From contig QZKY01000013.1 in assembly GCA_003605115.1 (NCBI GenBank), positions 62,001-126,000 on the forward strand: a DNA stretch of 64,000 nucleotides. Reading direction: 5' to 3'. Of the stretch, positions 9,142-19,278 are shown one piece after another. The notes under the pieces are model-generated. The model saw nothing but the letters and a program-made list of their open reading frames with translations, ran no database searches and was not told the origin of the DNA. Positions within the stretch are counted from its first letter, which is position 1. Each line of letters opens with the position of its first letter. This DNA comes from Oxalobacter sp. (GTDB taxonomy: Bacteria; Pseudomonadota; Gammaproteobacteria; Burkholderiales; Burkholderiaceae_D). The translations under genes were made by a program, and so were the position numbers.

Positions 9142-9296
9142 TGCCTATGCCCATCCTGTGACAAAAAACGTTTGCGAAGCGACATTATTCCACGAAAGTC
9201 CCACGCCTTGCAGGGTAGAATGACGTCATTGTAAATCCGCCTATTGCATATCGCCACACCAGACGATAAGGTGTCAACTTTTTTGGCCGCATAATC

Positions 9297-10235
9297 ATGT
9301 CATCCCCCTCCGAAGGTTCTGTCAAAGCTATTCTGTACGCACTCGGTGCAAACGGCGGTATTGCCATCTGCAAATTCGCAGCATCAATTTACACCGGATC
9401 GAACACCATGCTGGCCGAGGCCATTCACTCGCTGGCGGACTGCACCAATCAGGTTTTTTTGCTCTTTGGGCTTCGTGAAGCCAAACGCCCGCCCGACGCT
9501 TCTCACCCGATGGGTTACGCTCGCGTGGTTTATTTTTGGGCGATGATGGTTGCTTTGCTACTTTTCTTCATGGGTGGCGCGTTTTCCGTCTACGAAGGCG
9601 TAACGCATCTGAACCATCCGGAACCACTCAAGAACGCCACGGTGGCGCTTCTCGTGCTGGGCGTTTCTGTGGTCCTGGAAGCGCTGTCGCTGGCAGGTGC
9701 CATGCGCGAGATTCGCAAAATCGCCAACGGTAAGTCTTTTTATCGCTGGTTTCGCGAAACACGTCAGTCCGAATTGATGGTGGTGGCGGGTGAAGACATC
9801 GCGGCTTTGATGGGTCTTGTCATCGCTTTCGTCGCGGTTCTGCTGTCTGCTGTAACGGGCAACCCCGTGTGGGATGCCATCGGCTCTATCTCTGTCGGTG
9901 CCTTGCTGATGGTGATTGCCGTCTTCATCACACGTGAAGTCAAGGCGATGATCACGGGCGAATCCGCCTCGCCGGAAAAACAGGCTGCCATCAGGGCATT
10001 CATTGACTCGCAAGAAGAAGTTGAATGCGTCATCAATCTCATCACCTTGCAGTGGGGTGGCGAATTGATGCTCGCCGTGCAAGCCAAGATGCGTCCCCAA
10101 CCATCGGATCGTGCGCTGATCGATGCCATCAACGTCATTGAAGATCGCATTCAGGAGCAATGGCCGCAAATCAAATGGTGTTTTTTCGAGCCCGACATCA
10201 TTGAAGGAAAATACGACACTCCCAAGCCACTTTGA
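9297..10235 (+). CDS. Cation diffusion facilitator (CDF) family efflux transporter
   Basis: A 312-residue inner-membrane protein that should export divalent metal ions (Zn, Fe, Mn or Co) in exchange for protons. The helix-2 metal site is visible in LAEAIHSLADCTNQ, and the helix-5 counterpart is GEDIAALMGL. Six hydrophobic segments lie in the first 215 residues, then a cytoplasmic ferredoxin-like domain (about 225-312). The helix-5 site has Glu-Asp rather than the usual His/Asp pair, so metal specificity cannot be read. It lies 75 bp upstream of mnmE in the same direction. Confidence 0.88.
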   Translation: MSSPSEGSVKAILYALGANGGIAICKFAASIYTGSNTMLAEAIHSLADCTNQVFLLFGLREAKRPPDASHPMGYARVVYFWAMMVALLLFFMGGAFSVYEGVTHLNHPEPLKNATVALLVLGVSVVLEALSLAGAMREIRKIANGKSFYRWFRETRQSELMVVAGEDIAALMGLVIAFVAVLLSAVTGNPVWDAIGSISVGALLMVIAVFITREVKAMITGESASPEKQAAIRAFIDSQEEVECVINLITLQWGGELMLAVQAKMRPQPSDRALIDAINVIEDRIQEQWPQIKWCFFEPDIIEGKYDTPKPL

Positions 10236-10310
10236 ATGAAAACACGGCTTGTTGTGACACAATCTTGGAAATGACAGACTTCTTCACTCTGACCTCGCAA
10301 TAAACAGACC

Positions 10311-11696
10311 ATGACCATGAACTTTGACGCCTCCCCCATCGTTGCCATTGCCACCCCTGCCGGACGCGGCGGCGTGGGCATCATACGTATTTCAGGAAAA
10401 AATCTTTCGCCCTTGTTCAAGCCCTTGCTTGGCAAAGAAACGCTGACGCCAAGATACGCCACGTATTTGTCCTTCCGCGACGAAGATGGCAATCTGATTG
10501 ATCAAGGGCTGGCGATTTATTTCAAGGCGCCGCACTCTTACACCGGCGAAGATGTGCTGGAACTACACGGTCATGGCGGCCCCGTCGTCATGCAAATGTT
10601 GCTGACGCGCTGCCTGGATGTTGGCGATGACATCGGCTTGCGCGCGGCAGAGCCCGGCGAATTCACGCGTCGCGCCTTTTTGAACGATAAACTCGACCTT
10701 ACGCAAGCCGAAGCCGTTGCCGATCTCATTGATGCTTCCACCGAAGCCGCTGCGCGATCCGCTTCCCGTTCCCTTTCTGGCGTCTTTTCCCAATCCGTTC
10801 GTTCGCTGGCCACGCGCATCACGGACTTGCGCACGCTTGTTGAAGCCACGCTGGATTTCCCTGAAGAGTCCATTGAATTCTTCCAAAAGACCGACGCGAG
10901 CAAACAGCTTGCCGGTATCGCTGGCGCTTTGACGGATTTGTTCAAGCAAGCTGCGCAAGGCGCCTTGCTTCGCGAAGGTTTGAACGTCGTACTCGCAGGG
11001 CCGCCGAACGTCGGTAAATCTTCCTTGCTCAATGCGCTCGCCGGTTCCGACGTAGCCATCGTGACCCCCATCCCCGGCACCACCCGCGACAAAGTCACGG
11101 AGACCATTCAGGTGGAAGGCGTTCCGATCAATCTGACCGATACGGCCGGCATTCGCGCCACTGACGAACCCAGCGATGAAGTCGAGCGCATTGGCATTGA
11201 ACGCACCTGGACAGAACTGGGACGCGCAGACCTCATCCTGCATCTACTGGATGCCGATCGTGGCCCCACGCGCGTCGACGAGGAAGTGGCGCGCGATTTC
11301 CCGGACGGCGTGCCGGTCATACGGGTCTGGAACAAAATCGATCTTTCCGGTCACAAGCCGGGTGTGGATGAAATGGATGGCGTGGTCAGCGTGTATCTTT
11401 CATCCAGCGAAAAAACCGGCATCGACTTGCTGCGCCACGAATTGCTCCGTGTCGCTGGCTGGCAACCTTCCGGCGAATCGCTTTACCTTGCTCGCGAACG
11501 CCATTTGATTGCCTTGCGCAATGCGCATGATCACCTGGAATCGGCGCTGCATCATGCCGAATCGGAGGATCCCGCGCTCGATCTTTTTGCGGAAGAATTG
11601 CGTTTGATGCAGGAACAGTTGGGGCACATCACGGGCGCGGTATCGACCGATGATTTGCTGGGCATGATCTTTTCGCGCTTTTGCATCGGGAAATAA
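10311..11696 (+). CDS. mnmE: tRNA modification GTPase MnmE
   Basis: With MnmG it installs the carboxymethylaminomethyl group on wobble uridine of tRNAs. 461 residues, standard length. The N-terminal folate-binding domain starts [19 protein letters not shown]. The G domain has Walker [15 protein letters not shown], the switch PGTTRD, DTAG, and NKID motifs. The C-terminus is the diagnostic FCIGK, which carries the catalytic Cys. Start is ATG 10311 or the ATG two codons later. In many relatives mnmE follows yidC; here it is about 36 kb away from yidC. Confidence 0.97.
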   Translation: MTMNFDASPIVAIATPAGRGGVGIIRISGKNLSPLFKPLLGKETLTPRYATYLSFRDEDGNLIDQGLAIYFKAPHSYTGEDVLELHGHGGPVVMQMLLTRCLDVGDDIGLRAAEPGEFTRRAFLNDKLDLTQAEAVADLIDASTEAAARSASRSLSGVFSQSVRSLATRITDLRTLVEATLDFPEESIEFFQKTDASKQLAGIAGALTDLFKQAAQGALLREGLNVVLAGPPNVGKSSLLNALAGSDVAIVTPIPGTTRDKVTETIQVEGVPINLTDTAGIRATDEPSDEVERIGIERTWTELGRADLILHLLDADRGPTRVDEEVARDFPDGVPVIRVWNKIDLSGHKPGVDEMDGVVSVYLSSSEKTGIDLLRHELLRVAGWQPSGESLYLARERHLIALRNAHDHLESALHHAESEDPALDLFAEELRLMQEQLGHITGAVSTDDLLGMIFSRFCIGK

Positions 11697-11707
11697 ATTT
11701 ACCCGCC

Positions 11708-12619
11708 ATGCAACAAAGAATGATCGACGTGCCCAGCGTCGAAGCGGCTCTCGAAGCCGTCACGCTGGAAGGTTACGTCCTCCAGTTCCTGCCGCTAGCC
11801 TTCCGCACGGAAGCCGTCTGCCTGGCCGCAGTCTCCACGGAGGGCTGCGCACTGCAATTTGCACCGCCCGAAGTCTGCACGGAAACCGTCTGTCTGATGG
11901 CGGTTTCGCGCAACCCGGTTGCGCTGCAATACGTCCCCGCATCAGCCTGCACTGAAGCGATCTGCATGAAAGCGGTAGAGACAGACGGTTTTGCACTCCA
12001 ATTCGTTCCGGAAAAATTTCTTGTCGAAACCGTGTGCGAACGCGCCGTCACAGGCAACGGCCTCGCCTTGCAGTATGTGCCGACACCTTTGCGCACAAAA
12101 AAAGTTTGTGCGACTGCATTGCAAAATCACGGAGAAGCGCTGCAATTTGTTCCTGCTTCACAGATCTCCGAAGCTCTCTGTCTGACCGCTGTTGCGCATG
12201 ACGGCATGGCACTGCGTCACGTTCCCGTTTCGCAACGCACGCCCGATGTTTGCATGGCTGCCGTGAACACAGACGGCTACGCGCTACAATTTGTCCCGCC
12301 GGAAATACTCACCCAAACGCTTTGCCTGGCTGGCGTCACGCAACAAGGTCTGGCGCTACAACATGTCCCACCTGCTTTCATGACTGATGCAGTTTGCACC
12401 GCCGCTGTGACACAGGATCCGCACGCTTTGCAATATGTTCCGGACATCATGAAAACGGATGCACTGTGTCTCGCTGCGGTTCAACGCAATGGCCACACCT
12501 TGCGTCACGTCCCCACCCACTTGATGACTGCATCTCTCTGCGCATCTGCCGTTCGCCGCAACCCCACTGCCATTCGGCATGTGCCGGAAAAATGGCGCGC
12601 TTCATCAAGCGCATCCTGA
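11708..12619 (+). CDS. DUF4116 tandem-repeat protein
   Basis: About 303 residues built almost entirely of twelve 24-residue repeats of the form C-x-x-AV-x-x-(D/N)G-x-ALQ(F/Y)VP-x-x-x-x-T-x-x, for example LAAVSTEGCALQFAPPEVCT. This pattern matches DUF4116, a repeat of unknown function that is common in amoeba-associated bacteria and protists. No signal peptide or membrane segment is seen. The start is uncertain: ATG 11708 is chosen, but ATG 11720 and an in-frame TTG at 11681 inside mnmE are possible, and no strong ribosome-binding site distinguishes them. It begins 11 bp after mnmE and is followed by an RCC1-like repeat protein. It could be a host-interacting protein; that is inference. Confidence 0.8.
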   Translation: MQQRMIDVPSVEAALEAVTLEGYVLQFLPLAFRTEAVCLAAVSTEGCALQFAPPEVCTETVCLMAVSRNPVALQYVPASACTEAICMKAVETDGFALQFVPEKFLVETVCERAVTGNGLALQYVPTPLRTKKVCATALQNHGEALQFVPASQISEALCLTAVAHDGMALRHVPVSQRTPDVCMAAVNTDGYALQFVPPEILTQTLCLAGVTQQGLALQHVPPAFMTDAVCTAAVTQDPHALQYVPDIMKTDALCLAAVQRNGHTLRHVPTHLMTASLCASAVRRNPTAIRHVPEKWRASSSAS

Positions 12620-12878
12620 GCAGCGCTACCCTGCGGAAATCTTCACCTCACGCAATTTTTGCGTAAGCATTTTGCATTGGGTTTCCGTGCGGAATACTTT
12701 CTTTTTTCTTCTTTGTCATTTCTCAAGCGATCCCCTGTTTCTCCATTGTGTTTCACTTCTTTTTTCGGTGTCTGCAAATATAATTCGAGGCGTCAGCACA
12801 TTTTTCTTTTTCAAATTTTGTTTGATGAACTTTTAATCGACTCCGATTCATGGACGCACCCATAAACACTTGTTCAAC

Positions 12879-14501
12879 ATGCCCTCACAAGATCTCGCCT
12901 ACACAACTGTGCAATATTTTTCGAAGGTGGGTGTTACACCGACACCTTCTGAGGAGCATCGCGTCACCACACATCAGCCAATCGACGACCTCTTCAAACA
13001 CCGGGTGACGCCAACACTCAAAACAGAATGGCGCGATGACGAATATCCCCCGCTACTCGAACGCGTTGTCTCCTCAAGCGCAGCGGGATTTCCCGGACAC
13101 AACGGACACGAATGTCAAAACCGCCATGCCTTCGCCGCGCTGTTGCAAGACGGTTCAGTGACCACCTGGGGCAAATCGGAAGCAGGAGGAGACAGCAGTA
13201 ACGTTGCTTCATTGTTGAATGGCACAGTCAAAGTTTCTCAGGTTTTCTCTAACCACCGCGCCTTTGCTGCCCTGCGTGAAGACGGCTCTGTTGTAACGTG
13301 GGGCGACCCCTTGCATGGTGGCGTAACCGCCGATGAAAGTTCGTTGTTGAAAAGCACGCCGCGTATCATCAATATTTTTTCCACCACCGGCGCTTTTGCC
13401 GCACTACGTAGTGATGGATCGGTTCTGGCGTGGGGCGACGCGCTTTGCGGGGGTGATCTTCACAGTGCCGCCCGTCAGTTGAATGGGCAGATCAAGGTTA
13501 TCAACATTTTTTCGACCGCATGTGCGTTTGCCGCTTTGCGTGCGGATGGTTCCGTCGTCACTTGGGGCGATCTGCTGAGCGGCGGCAGCAGCAATGCTGT
13601 GGAAGCACAACTTGATGGCAAAAACAAAGTCGTCCGCATTTATTCTTCTTACGGCGCTTTTGCCGCTCTCCACGAAGACGGCTCCATCACACCCTGGGGG
13701 CATGCCTGTTCCGGCGGGAATAACTACGACGTAGCGCATCAACTCAACGGCAACCCGCCCGTCGTGCGCATCGCTTCAACGGCTTATGCGTTTGCAGCAC
13801 TTCGTGCAGATGGTTCCGTGGTCGCATGGGGGCATCCACACAAAGGAGGCAGCGTACGCGGGGGCATCAGCACCTTGCTGAATGGTTCTGTAAGTGTTCT
13901 CAAAATTTTTTCAACCAGCGCTGCCTTCGCCGCCCTCCGCGCGGATGGCTCCGTCATCACCTGGGGCGACTCCGCTTCTGGCGGCCTTAGCCTTGATGTT
14001 GCAGAAGACCTGCGCGGCCTCATTCCTGTTGTGAAAGTTTTTTCCACCAATTATGCCTTTGCCGCTTTGCGCGCCGACGGCTCCGTCATTACCTGGGGCG
14101 ATTCGGATTCCGGCGGAGACAGCCGTGCCGTCGCAAAAAAATTAAAGGGCTCCACCAGAGTCATTGATGTGTTTTCGACCAGCGCTGCGTTTGCGGCTCT
14201 GCTTGCCGACGGTTCTGTGGTCACCTGGGGCGACCCCGTCAGCGGGGGCGACTGCCGCAAAGTTGCGCAGCAACTGGATGGTTCAATCAATGTCGTAAAA
14301 ATTTTTTCCACATTGTGGGGCGCCTTCGCCGCCTTGCGCGCCGATGGCTCCATCATTGCCTGGGGAGACAGTACGCAAGGCGGTCACAACGTCAGACTTG
14401 ATCACGCCAAAAACATCGTTTACCTTGCCAATCCCCACATCAACAGCGACTTGTCCAGCATCGCCTCCACGTTTGGTCAATCGCCTTGTCGCATCACGTA
14501 G
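12879..14501 (+). CDS. RCC1-like tandem-repeat protein
   Basis: About 540 residues. After an N-terminal stretch of about 75 residues without recognised domain come ten repeats of 40-45 residues, each containing a variant of AFAALRADGSVVTWGD followed by GG and a short hydrophobic VFST-like strand. This is the bacterial RCC1/beta-propeller type pattern. No secretion signal is apparent at the N-terminus. ATG 12879 is taken as start; an in-frame TTG lies three codons upstream. The repeat units are also strongly similar at DNA level. It lies about 260 bp after the DUF4116 gene in the same direction. Function unknown; eukaryote-like repeats make an interaction or effector role plausible but unproven. 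Confidence 0.8.
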   Translation: MPSQDLAYTTVQYFSKVGVTPTPSEEHRVTTHQPIDDLFKHRVTPTLKTEWRDDEYPPLLERVVSSSAAGFPGHNGHECQNRHAFAALLQDGSVTTWGKSEAGGDSSNVASLLNGTVKVSQVFSNHRAFAALREDGSVVTWGDPLHGGVTADESSLLKSTPRIINIFSTTGAFAALRSDGSVLAWGDALCGGDLHSAARQLNGQIKVINIFSTACAFAALRADGSVVTWGDLLSGGSSNAVEAQLDGKNKVVRIYSSYGAFAALHEDGSITPWGHACSGGNNYDVAHQLNGNPPVVRIASTAYAFAALRADGSVVAWGHPHKGGSVRGGISTLLNGSVSVLKIFSTSAAFAALRADGSVITWGDSASGGLSLDVAEDLRGLIPVVKVFSTNYAFAALRADGSVITWGDSDSGGDSRAVAKKLKGSTRVIDVFSTSAAFAALLADGSVVTWGDPVSGGDCRKVAQQLDGSINVVKIFSTLWGAFAALRADGSIIAWGDSTQGGHNVRLDHAKNIVYLANPHINSDLSSIASTFGQSPCRIT

Positions 14502-14760
14502 CTAAGACGCCAGCGCCTTCGATGCGCTATCGACGTGTTTTTCTTCGTCCACGCACCGGTTTCGCACAGACATCTTTCCTTTTGAACAAATTTCCCTACG
14601 AACGAGCCTTGCTCTTTAAACACCGCTATGAGCATGATCGCTGCTTTTTTATAGGTTTCTTCTGAAAATTGCGCAAGCGCAACATCATTCGCGTGTAACG
14701 GAGCATACTGACAAGTGGAACATTTCGTCGTACATACGCATACAACCCTTGCCTCCTTCT

Positions 14761-17700
14761 ATGTCGCAAAACGCCCTGTTTTCCCCACGCGCTGACAGCA
14801 TTCCCTCCCTGTTGCAACTTTTCAGCAACATGACCAGCGCCCTCGCTTTGCACGAAATTATTCGCGACAGTGAAGGCAAACCCGTGGATTATCGCTTTCT
14901 GGATGTGAACAGCGCTTTTGAATTGCTGATCGGGCTGCCCCGCGAAAAACTGGTGGGGCAACGCGCCAGCGACGTGCTGCCCGCCTTTGACAGCGACTGG
15001 CGTGACCGCCTGACCGAGCTTGCGCAAACCGAATTCTCCCGCCAGGATGAATTCTTTTTTACTTTCAAGGGATGCTGGCTCGCCGTCAACACTTACAAAA
15101 CCGGCGCAAATCATTTTGCCACCATGTTCCAGGACATCAGCGATCGCAAAAAAGCGGAGCAACATGCAACACGTTTGACCAATATGTATCGCGCGCTGAG
15201 TCAGACGAACGATGCCATTGTGCGCATGGAAAATGAAAATCAGCTTTTCCCCCTCGCCTGTCGCATTGCTGTCGATTTCGGTGGCATGAGCATGGCCTGG
15301 ATTGGCATACCGGATTTAACACACACCGCCATCGTGCCTGCAGCATCTTACGGAAAAGCGAGTGCTTTCCTTGATGGCATGGTTATTTTGCTGACGCCTG
15401 ACGAACCCCGTGGACAAGGTCCCACGGCGCTCACTTTTCGTGAAGGCCTCCCTATCGTTCTCAGCGACTTCTGCGAGAACCCCATGACAGCGCCTTGGCA
15501 TGATCGCGGCAAGCGTCACGGTTTCCACTCCTCAGCCACCTTTCCGCTCATGCGCCACGGTGCACCCTACGCCGTGTTCACGGTCTACAGCGATCAGCCA
15601 TCTGCTTTTGACGATGAATCGGTCGCGCTACTGAGCGAAATCGCCTCCAATCTTGGTTTTGCCATGGACAACTTCGATCGCGAAACCGCACGAAGATCCG
15701 GAGAGATTTCCTTGCGCGAAAGCGAAGCGCGTCTACGTCTGGTGGCAGATGAATCGCCTTTCCCGATGATGGTGTATGCTGAAGATGGGGAAATTGTCCA
15801 AGTCAATCGCGCCTGGTTCGTCATGACGCAGTACACCCCTCTGGATGTTCCGACAATGCAGATCTGGGCTGAGATGGCCTGCCCCGGAGCCTTGCGATCT
15901 TCCGATAAAAACAATGCCGCCCCGTACGCCGTTCGAGAACGTTTTGATGGCGGCGAACAGGCTGTACGTTGCAAAGACGGGTTTGTGCGTATCTGGCACT
16001 TCGTCACCTCGCCGCTCGGCAAGCTGCCGGACGGCCGACAGTACGCCGTCAGCATGGCGACTGACATCACTGAAAGTAAAAAGGCCGAAGAAGACTTGCG
16101 GCTCGCGGCCACCGTATTTGAAGCCAATTACAGCGGCATTTTGATCACCGACGCCGAGGGAACCATTCTTTCGGTGAATCCCGCCTTTACCACCATCACG
16201 GGATATCCCGAATCCGAAGCGGTCGGCCAAACACCGCGACTCTTGAAATCCGGTCGCCAGGATGCCGACTTTTACAAAACCCTCTGGGACACTTTGCTTT
16301 CTACGGGTCGCTGGCAAGGCGAAATCTGGAACAAACGTAAAAACGGTGACGCGTATCTGGCGTGGCTGTCCATCAGCGCCGTGCGCGACAATGACGGCGC
16401 GCCCATCAACTACATCGCAATCGCTGAAGATATTACGGAGAATCGCGCCAACAAAAATCAGATCGAGTTTCTTGCCTACTACGATTCCGTCACCCGCTTG
16501 CCCAACCGTCAGTTATCGAGAGAACGCCTGACGCGAGCCATCGCCCATGCCAAGCGCACGGACACAAAAATCGCGCTCATCTATCTTGATCTGGATAACT
16601 TCAGGGTCATCAACGATACCTTGGGGCACGAACTGGGGGATGCCTTGTTGTGCGCCTTCGCCAATCGCCTCTCCTCTTCCGTTCGCGAGACCGACACTGT
16701 CAGCCGACAGGGCGGTGATGAATTTCTGGTCATGCTGACGGATTTGTATGACCTGAACGCAGTCAGCACCGTTGCGATAAACATTCTGGAACAAGCCAGC
16801 AAACCCTTTACCGTTGATGCACATGAATTAGGGATCTCGGCATCAGTCGGCATATCGGTTTACCCCAATGACGGCAATGATATCGACACCTTGCTGAAAA
16901 GCGCGGACATGGCGATGTATAACGCCAAAGATTCCGGTCGCAACACTTTCCGTTTTTATGGCGAAGAGATGAACGCTTCGATCAAGGATCACTTGCGCAT
17001 CCGTGGCGACATGACGCGCGCCATCGAGCGTGGCGAATTCATCCTGCACTATCAACCACAAATCGACCTGGTGACTGGCGAATTGTGCGGCGCGGAAGCG
17101 CTCATCCGCTGGGAACATCCCGAACTGGGCATGGTGCGCCCTGATCGTTTTATTCAGGTTGCTGAACAAAGCGGCCTCATCATCCCGCTGGGTGCCTGGG
17201 TCATTCGCGAAGCCTGTCGCCAGGCGATGGCGTGGCAACGCGCAGGATTGCCGCCATTCGTCGTTGCCGTCAACATTTCCGCGTTACAGTTCAGACGCGG
17301 CGACCTCGTTCAAACCGTATCCGACGCCCTCTCGGAAACCGGACTGATTCCTGAACTGCTGGAACTGGAGTTGACCGAATCGCTGCTTTTGCAGGATTTG
17401 GATCGTTCGCTGGACATCGTCGATCAATTCAAAACCTTGGGCGTCAAAATGTCCATTGACGATTTTGGCACCGGGTATTCCAGCCTCGCCTACTTGCAAC
17501 GTCTCTCTTTGGAAAAGCTCAAAATCGATCAATCTTTCATCCGCGACGTGCCTCACAAGAAATCTTCTGCCGCCATCGTTATGGCGATCATTTCGCTGGC
17601 TCAAACGCTGGACAAAACCGTCATTGCAGAAGGCGTGGAAACCGCCGAGCAACTCGCTTTCTTGCGCACGCATTTATGCAATGAAGCGCAAGGCTACTTT

Positions 17701-17811
17701 TTCAGCCGCCCCTTGCCCCCCGATGAGTTTGCGACTTTCATGAAAAACTGGAAGCCCGCGCCACTCATTAAAACACCACCCGATTTTGCCGTTCAGGCAG
17801 CGCCACATTAA
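14761..17811 (+). CDS. PAS/GAF sensor protein with GGDEF and EAL domains (c-di-GMP turnover)
   Basis: A 1016-residue cytoplasmic signalling protein. In order: PAS domain (about 15-130), GAF-like domain (about 145-310), PAS (about 320-430), PAS (about 440-560), GGDEF domain, EAL domain (about 735-990). The cyclase motif RQGGDEF is intact (GGDEF near residue 651) and an RxxD inhibitory site (RETD) lies five residues before it. The phosphodiesterase domain has EAL (779-781) and DDFGTGYSSLAYL. Both activities therefore look possible. ATG 14761 is preferred over the in-frame TTG at 14749. No membrane segment is seen, so it probably senses an internal signal. Confidence 0.93.
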   Translation: MSQNALFSPRADSIPSLLQLFSNMTSALALHEIIRDSEGKPVDYRFLDVNSAFELLIGLPREKLVGQRASDVLPAFDSDWRDRLTELAQTEFSRQDEFFFTFKGCWLAVNTYKTGANHFATMFQDISDRKKAEQHATRLTNMYRALSQTNDAIVRMENENQLFPLACRIAVDFGGMSMAWIGIPDLTHTAIVPAASYGKASAFLDGMVILLTPDEPRGQGPTALTFREGLPIVLSDFCENPMTAPWHDRGKRHGFHSSATFPLMRHGAPYAVFTVYSDQPSAFDDESVALLSEIASNLGFAMDNFDRETARRSGEISLRESEARLRLVADESPFPMMVYAEDGEIVQVNRAWFVMTQYTPLDVPTMQIWAEMACPGALRSSDKNNAAPYAVRERFDGGEQAVRCKDGFVRIWHFVTSPLGKLPDGRQYAVSMATDITESKKAEEDLRLAATVFEANYSGILITDAEGTILSVNPAFTTITGYPESEAVGQTPRLLKSGRQDADFYKTLWDTLLSTGRWQGEIWNKRKNGDAYLAWLSISAVRDNDGAPINYIAIAEDITENRANKNQIEFLAYYDSVTRLPNRQLSRERLTRAIAHAKRTDTKIALIYLDLDNFRVINDTLGHELGDALLCAFANRLSSSVRETDTVSRQGGDEFLVMLTDLYDLNAVSTVAINILEQASKPFTVDAHELGISASVGISVYPNDGNDIDTLLKSADMAMYNAKDSGRNTFRFYGEEMNASIKDHLRIRGDMTRAIERGEFILHYQPQIDLVTGELCGAEALIRWEHPELGMVRPDRFIQVAEQSGLIIPLGAWVIREACRQAMAWQRAGLPPFVVAVNISALQFRRGDLVQTVSDALSETGLIPELLELELTESLLLQDLDRSLDIVDQFKTLGVKMSIDDFGTGYSSLAYLQRLSLEKLKIDQSFIRDVPHKKSSAAIVMAIISLAQTLDKTVIAEGVETAEQLAFLRTHLCNEAQGYFFSRPLPPDEFATFMKNWKPAPLIKTPPDFAVQAAPH

Positions 17812-17834
17812 ATCACCGCGCTTATTTTTTGCTG

Positions 17835-18092
<258 letters not shown>

Positions 18093-18581
18093 TCAATCTT
18101 TCATCAAACTGATTTTCTGTTTCAGCCACTTTTCGACTGACGGGAAAACGAATTTCGAGACGTCGCCGCCCATGAAAGCGATTTCACGCACGATACTGCC
18201 GGAAATGAACTGGTACTGATCGGAAGGTGTCATGAACATCGTTTCCGCTTCCGGCATCAGATAGCGGTTCATACCCGCCATCTGGAATTCATACTCGAAG
18301 TCAGACACGGCGCGCAATCCACGCACAATGACACGGGCATCGTGCTTGCGCACAAAGTCTCTGAGCAAACCGCTGAAACTTTCGACCTTCACGTTGGGAT
18401 AGTGTCCTAGGACTTCCCGCGCAATCACCAGACGCTCATCCGTCGTAAAGAATGGGCGCTTGGTACGGCTTTCTGCCACGCCCACGATGAGCTGATTGAA
18501 CAAGCCTGAACAGCGACGAACCAAATCTTCATGGCCGCGCGTCAGCGGATCAAATGTTCCCGGATAAATTGCAATCGTCAT
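18093..18581 (-). CDS. coaD: Phosphopantetheine adenylyltransferase
   Basis: A 162-residue enzyme that makes dephospho-CoA from 4'-phosphopantetheine and ATP, the penultimate step of coenzyme A synthesis. The nucleotidyltransferase motif [12 protein letters not shown] is at the N-terminus and the [16 protein letters not shown] motif, typical of CoaD, is near the C-terminus. Length is normal. It lies 52 bp after rsmD and 6 bp before the ferredoxin gene. The next enzyme of the pathway, coaE, is at 52.1 kb. Confidence 0.96.
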   Translation of the reverse strand: MTIAIYPGTFDPLTRGHEDLVRRCSGLFNQLIVGVAESRTKRPFFTTDERLVIAREVLGHYPNVKVESFSGLLRDFVRKHDARVIVRGLRAVSDFEYEFQMAGMNRYLMPEAETMFMTPSDQYQFISGSIVREIAFMGGDVSKFVFPSVEKWLKQKISLMKD

Positions 18582-18633
18582 CGAATTTCCTTGAAATTTC
18601 GTGCAAGGATTTGAATTATGCCTGAAAAATCAG

Positions 18634-19278
18634 CTATTCGGCCATTTTTAGCAGGTAATAATGGACGGCACCGGCGCGATCCTGGCGAATGACTTCCCAA
18701 GGTCTAAGCCATTCCGGCATTTCTCCCTCATGAAAGCCAGTCAAGGGCGCCGACGATTCAGCATAGATCACACCGTCCTGCTTCAGTAAGCCCACACAGG
18801 TGGGCAAAGTACGCTCAATCCAGCCCTGACGGTAGGGGGGGTCGAGAAAAATAATGTCGAATTGCTTCCCGTTTGCCGCCATGCGCGCCGCCACGACAGG
18901 CGCATCCCCCTGCACCACGCTCACTTTATCGGCATGCAATTTCTCCTTGATGGCATTTAAATGGCGTGCGGCCACCGGGCTGGATTCCACCAAAACCGTT
19001 TCGGCGGCACCGCGACTCGCCGCTTCAAACCCCAGCGCACCGGTTCCTGCAAACAAATCCAGGCAGGCCAAACCAGACCACGCGCCATCCATTAAATGAT
19101 TGAGCCAATTGAACACCGTTTCGCGAACACGATCTGGCGTTGGCCGTAAGCCTTCAACCGCCGCCACGGGTAAAACGCTGCGCTTCCACGCCCCGCCAAT
19201 GATCCGCACCTGATGCGAACGTTGTTTCGATGCGCCCGCTTTTGCGCGACTATTTTTGACGGTCTGCCTGGGCTTCAT
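18634..19278 (-). CDS. rsmD: 16S rRNA (guanine-966 N2) methyltransferase
   Basis: A 214-residue SAM-dependent methyltransferase acting on 16S rRNA. Visible motifs: the N-terminal RIIGGAWKRSVLPV, SAM-binding LDLFAGTGALGFEAASRG, and the catalytic (D)PPY in IIFLDPPYRQG. The start at 19278 (MKPRQTVKNS) is chosen because GGAGAAAAAAA precedes it at good distance; it overlaps the end of the preceding peptidase gene by 29 bp, which implies translational coupling. Confidence 0.94.
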   Translation of the reverse strand: MKPRQTVKNSRAKAGASKQRSHQVRIIGGAWKRSVLPVAAVEGLRPTPDRVRETVFNWLNHLMDGAWSGLACLDLFAGTGALGFEAASRGAAETVLVESSPVAARHLNAIKEKLHADKVSVVQGDAPVVAARMAANGKQFDIIFLDPPYRQGWIERTLPTCVGLLKQDGVIYAESSAPLTGFHEGEMPEWLRPWEVIRQDRAGAVHYYLLKMAE

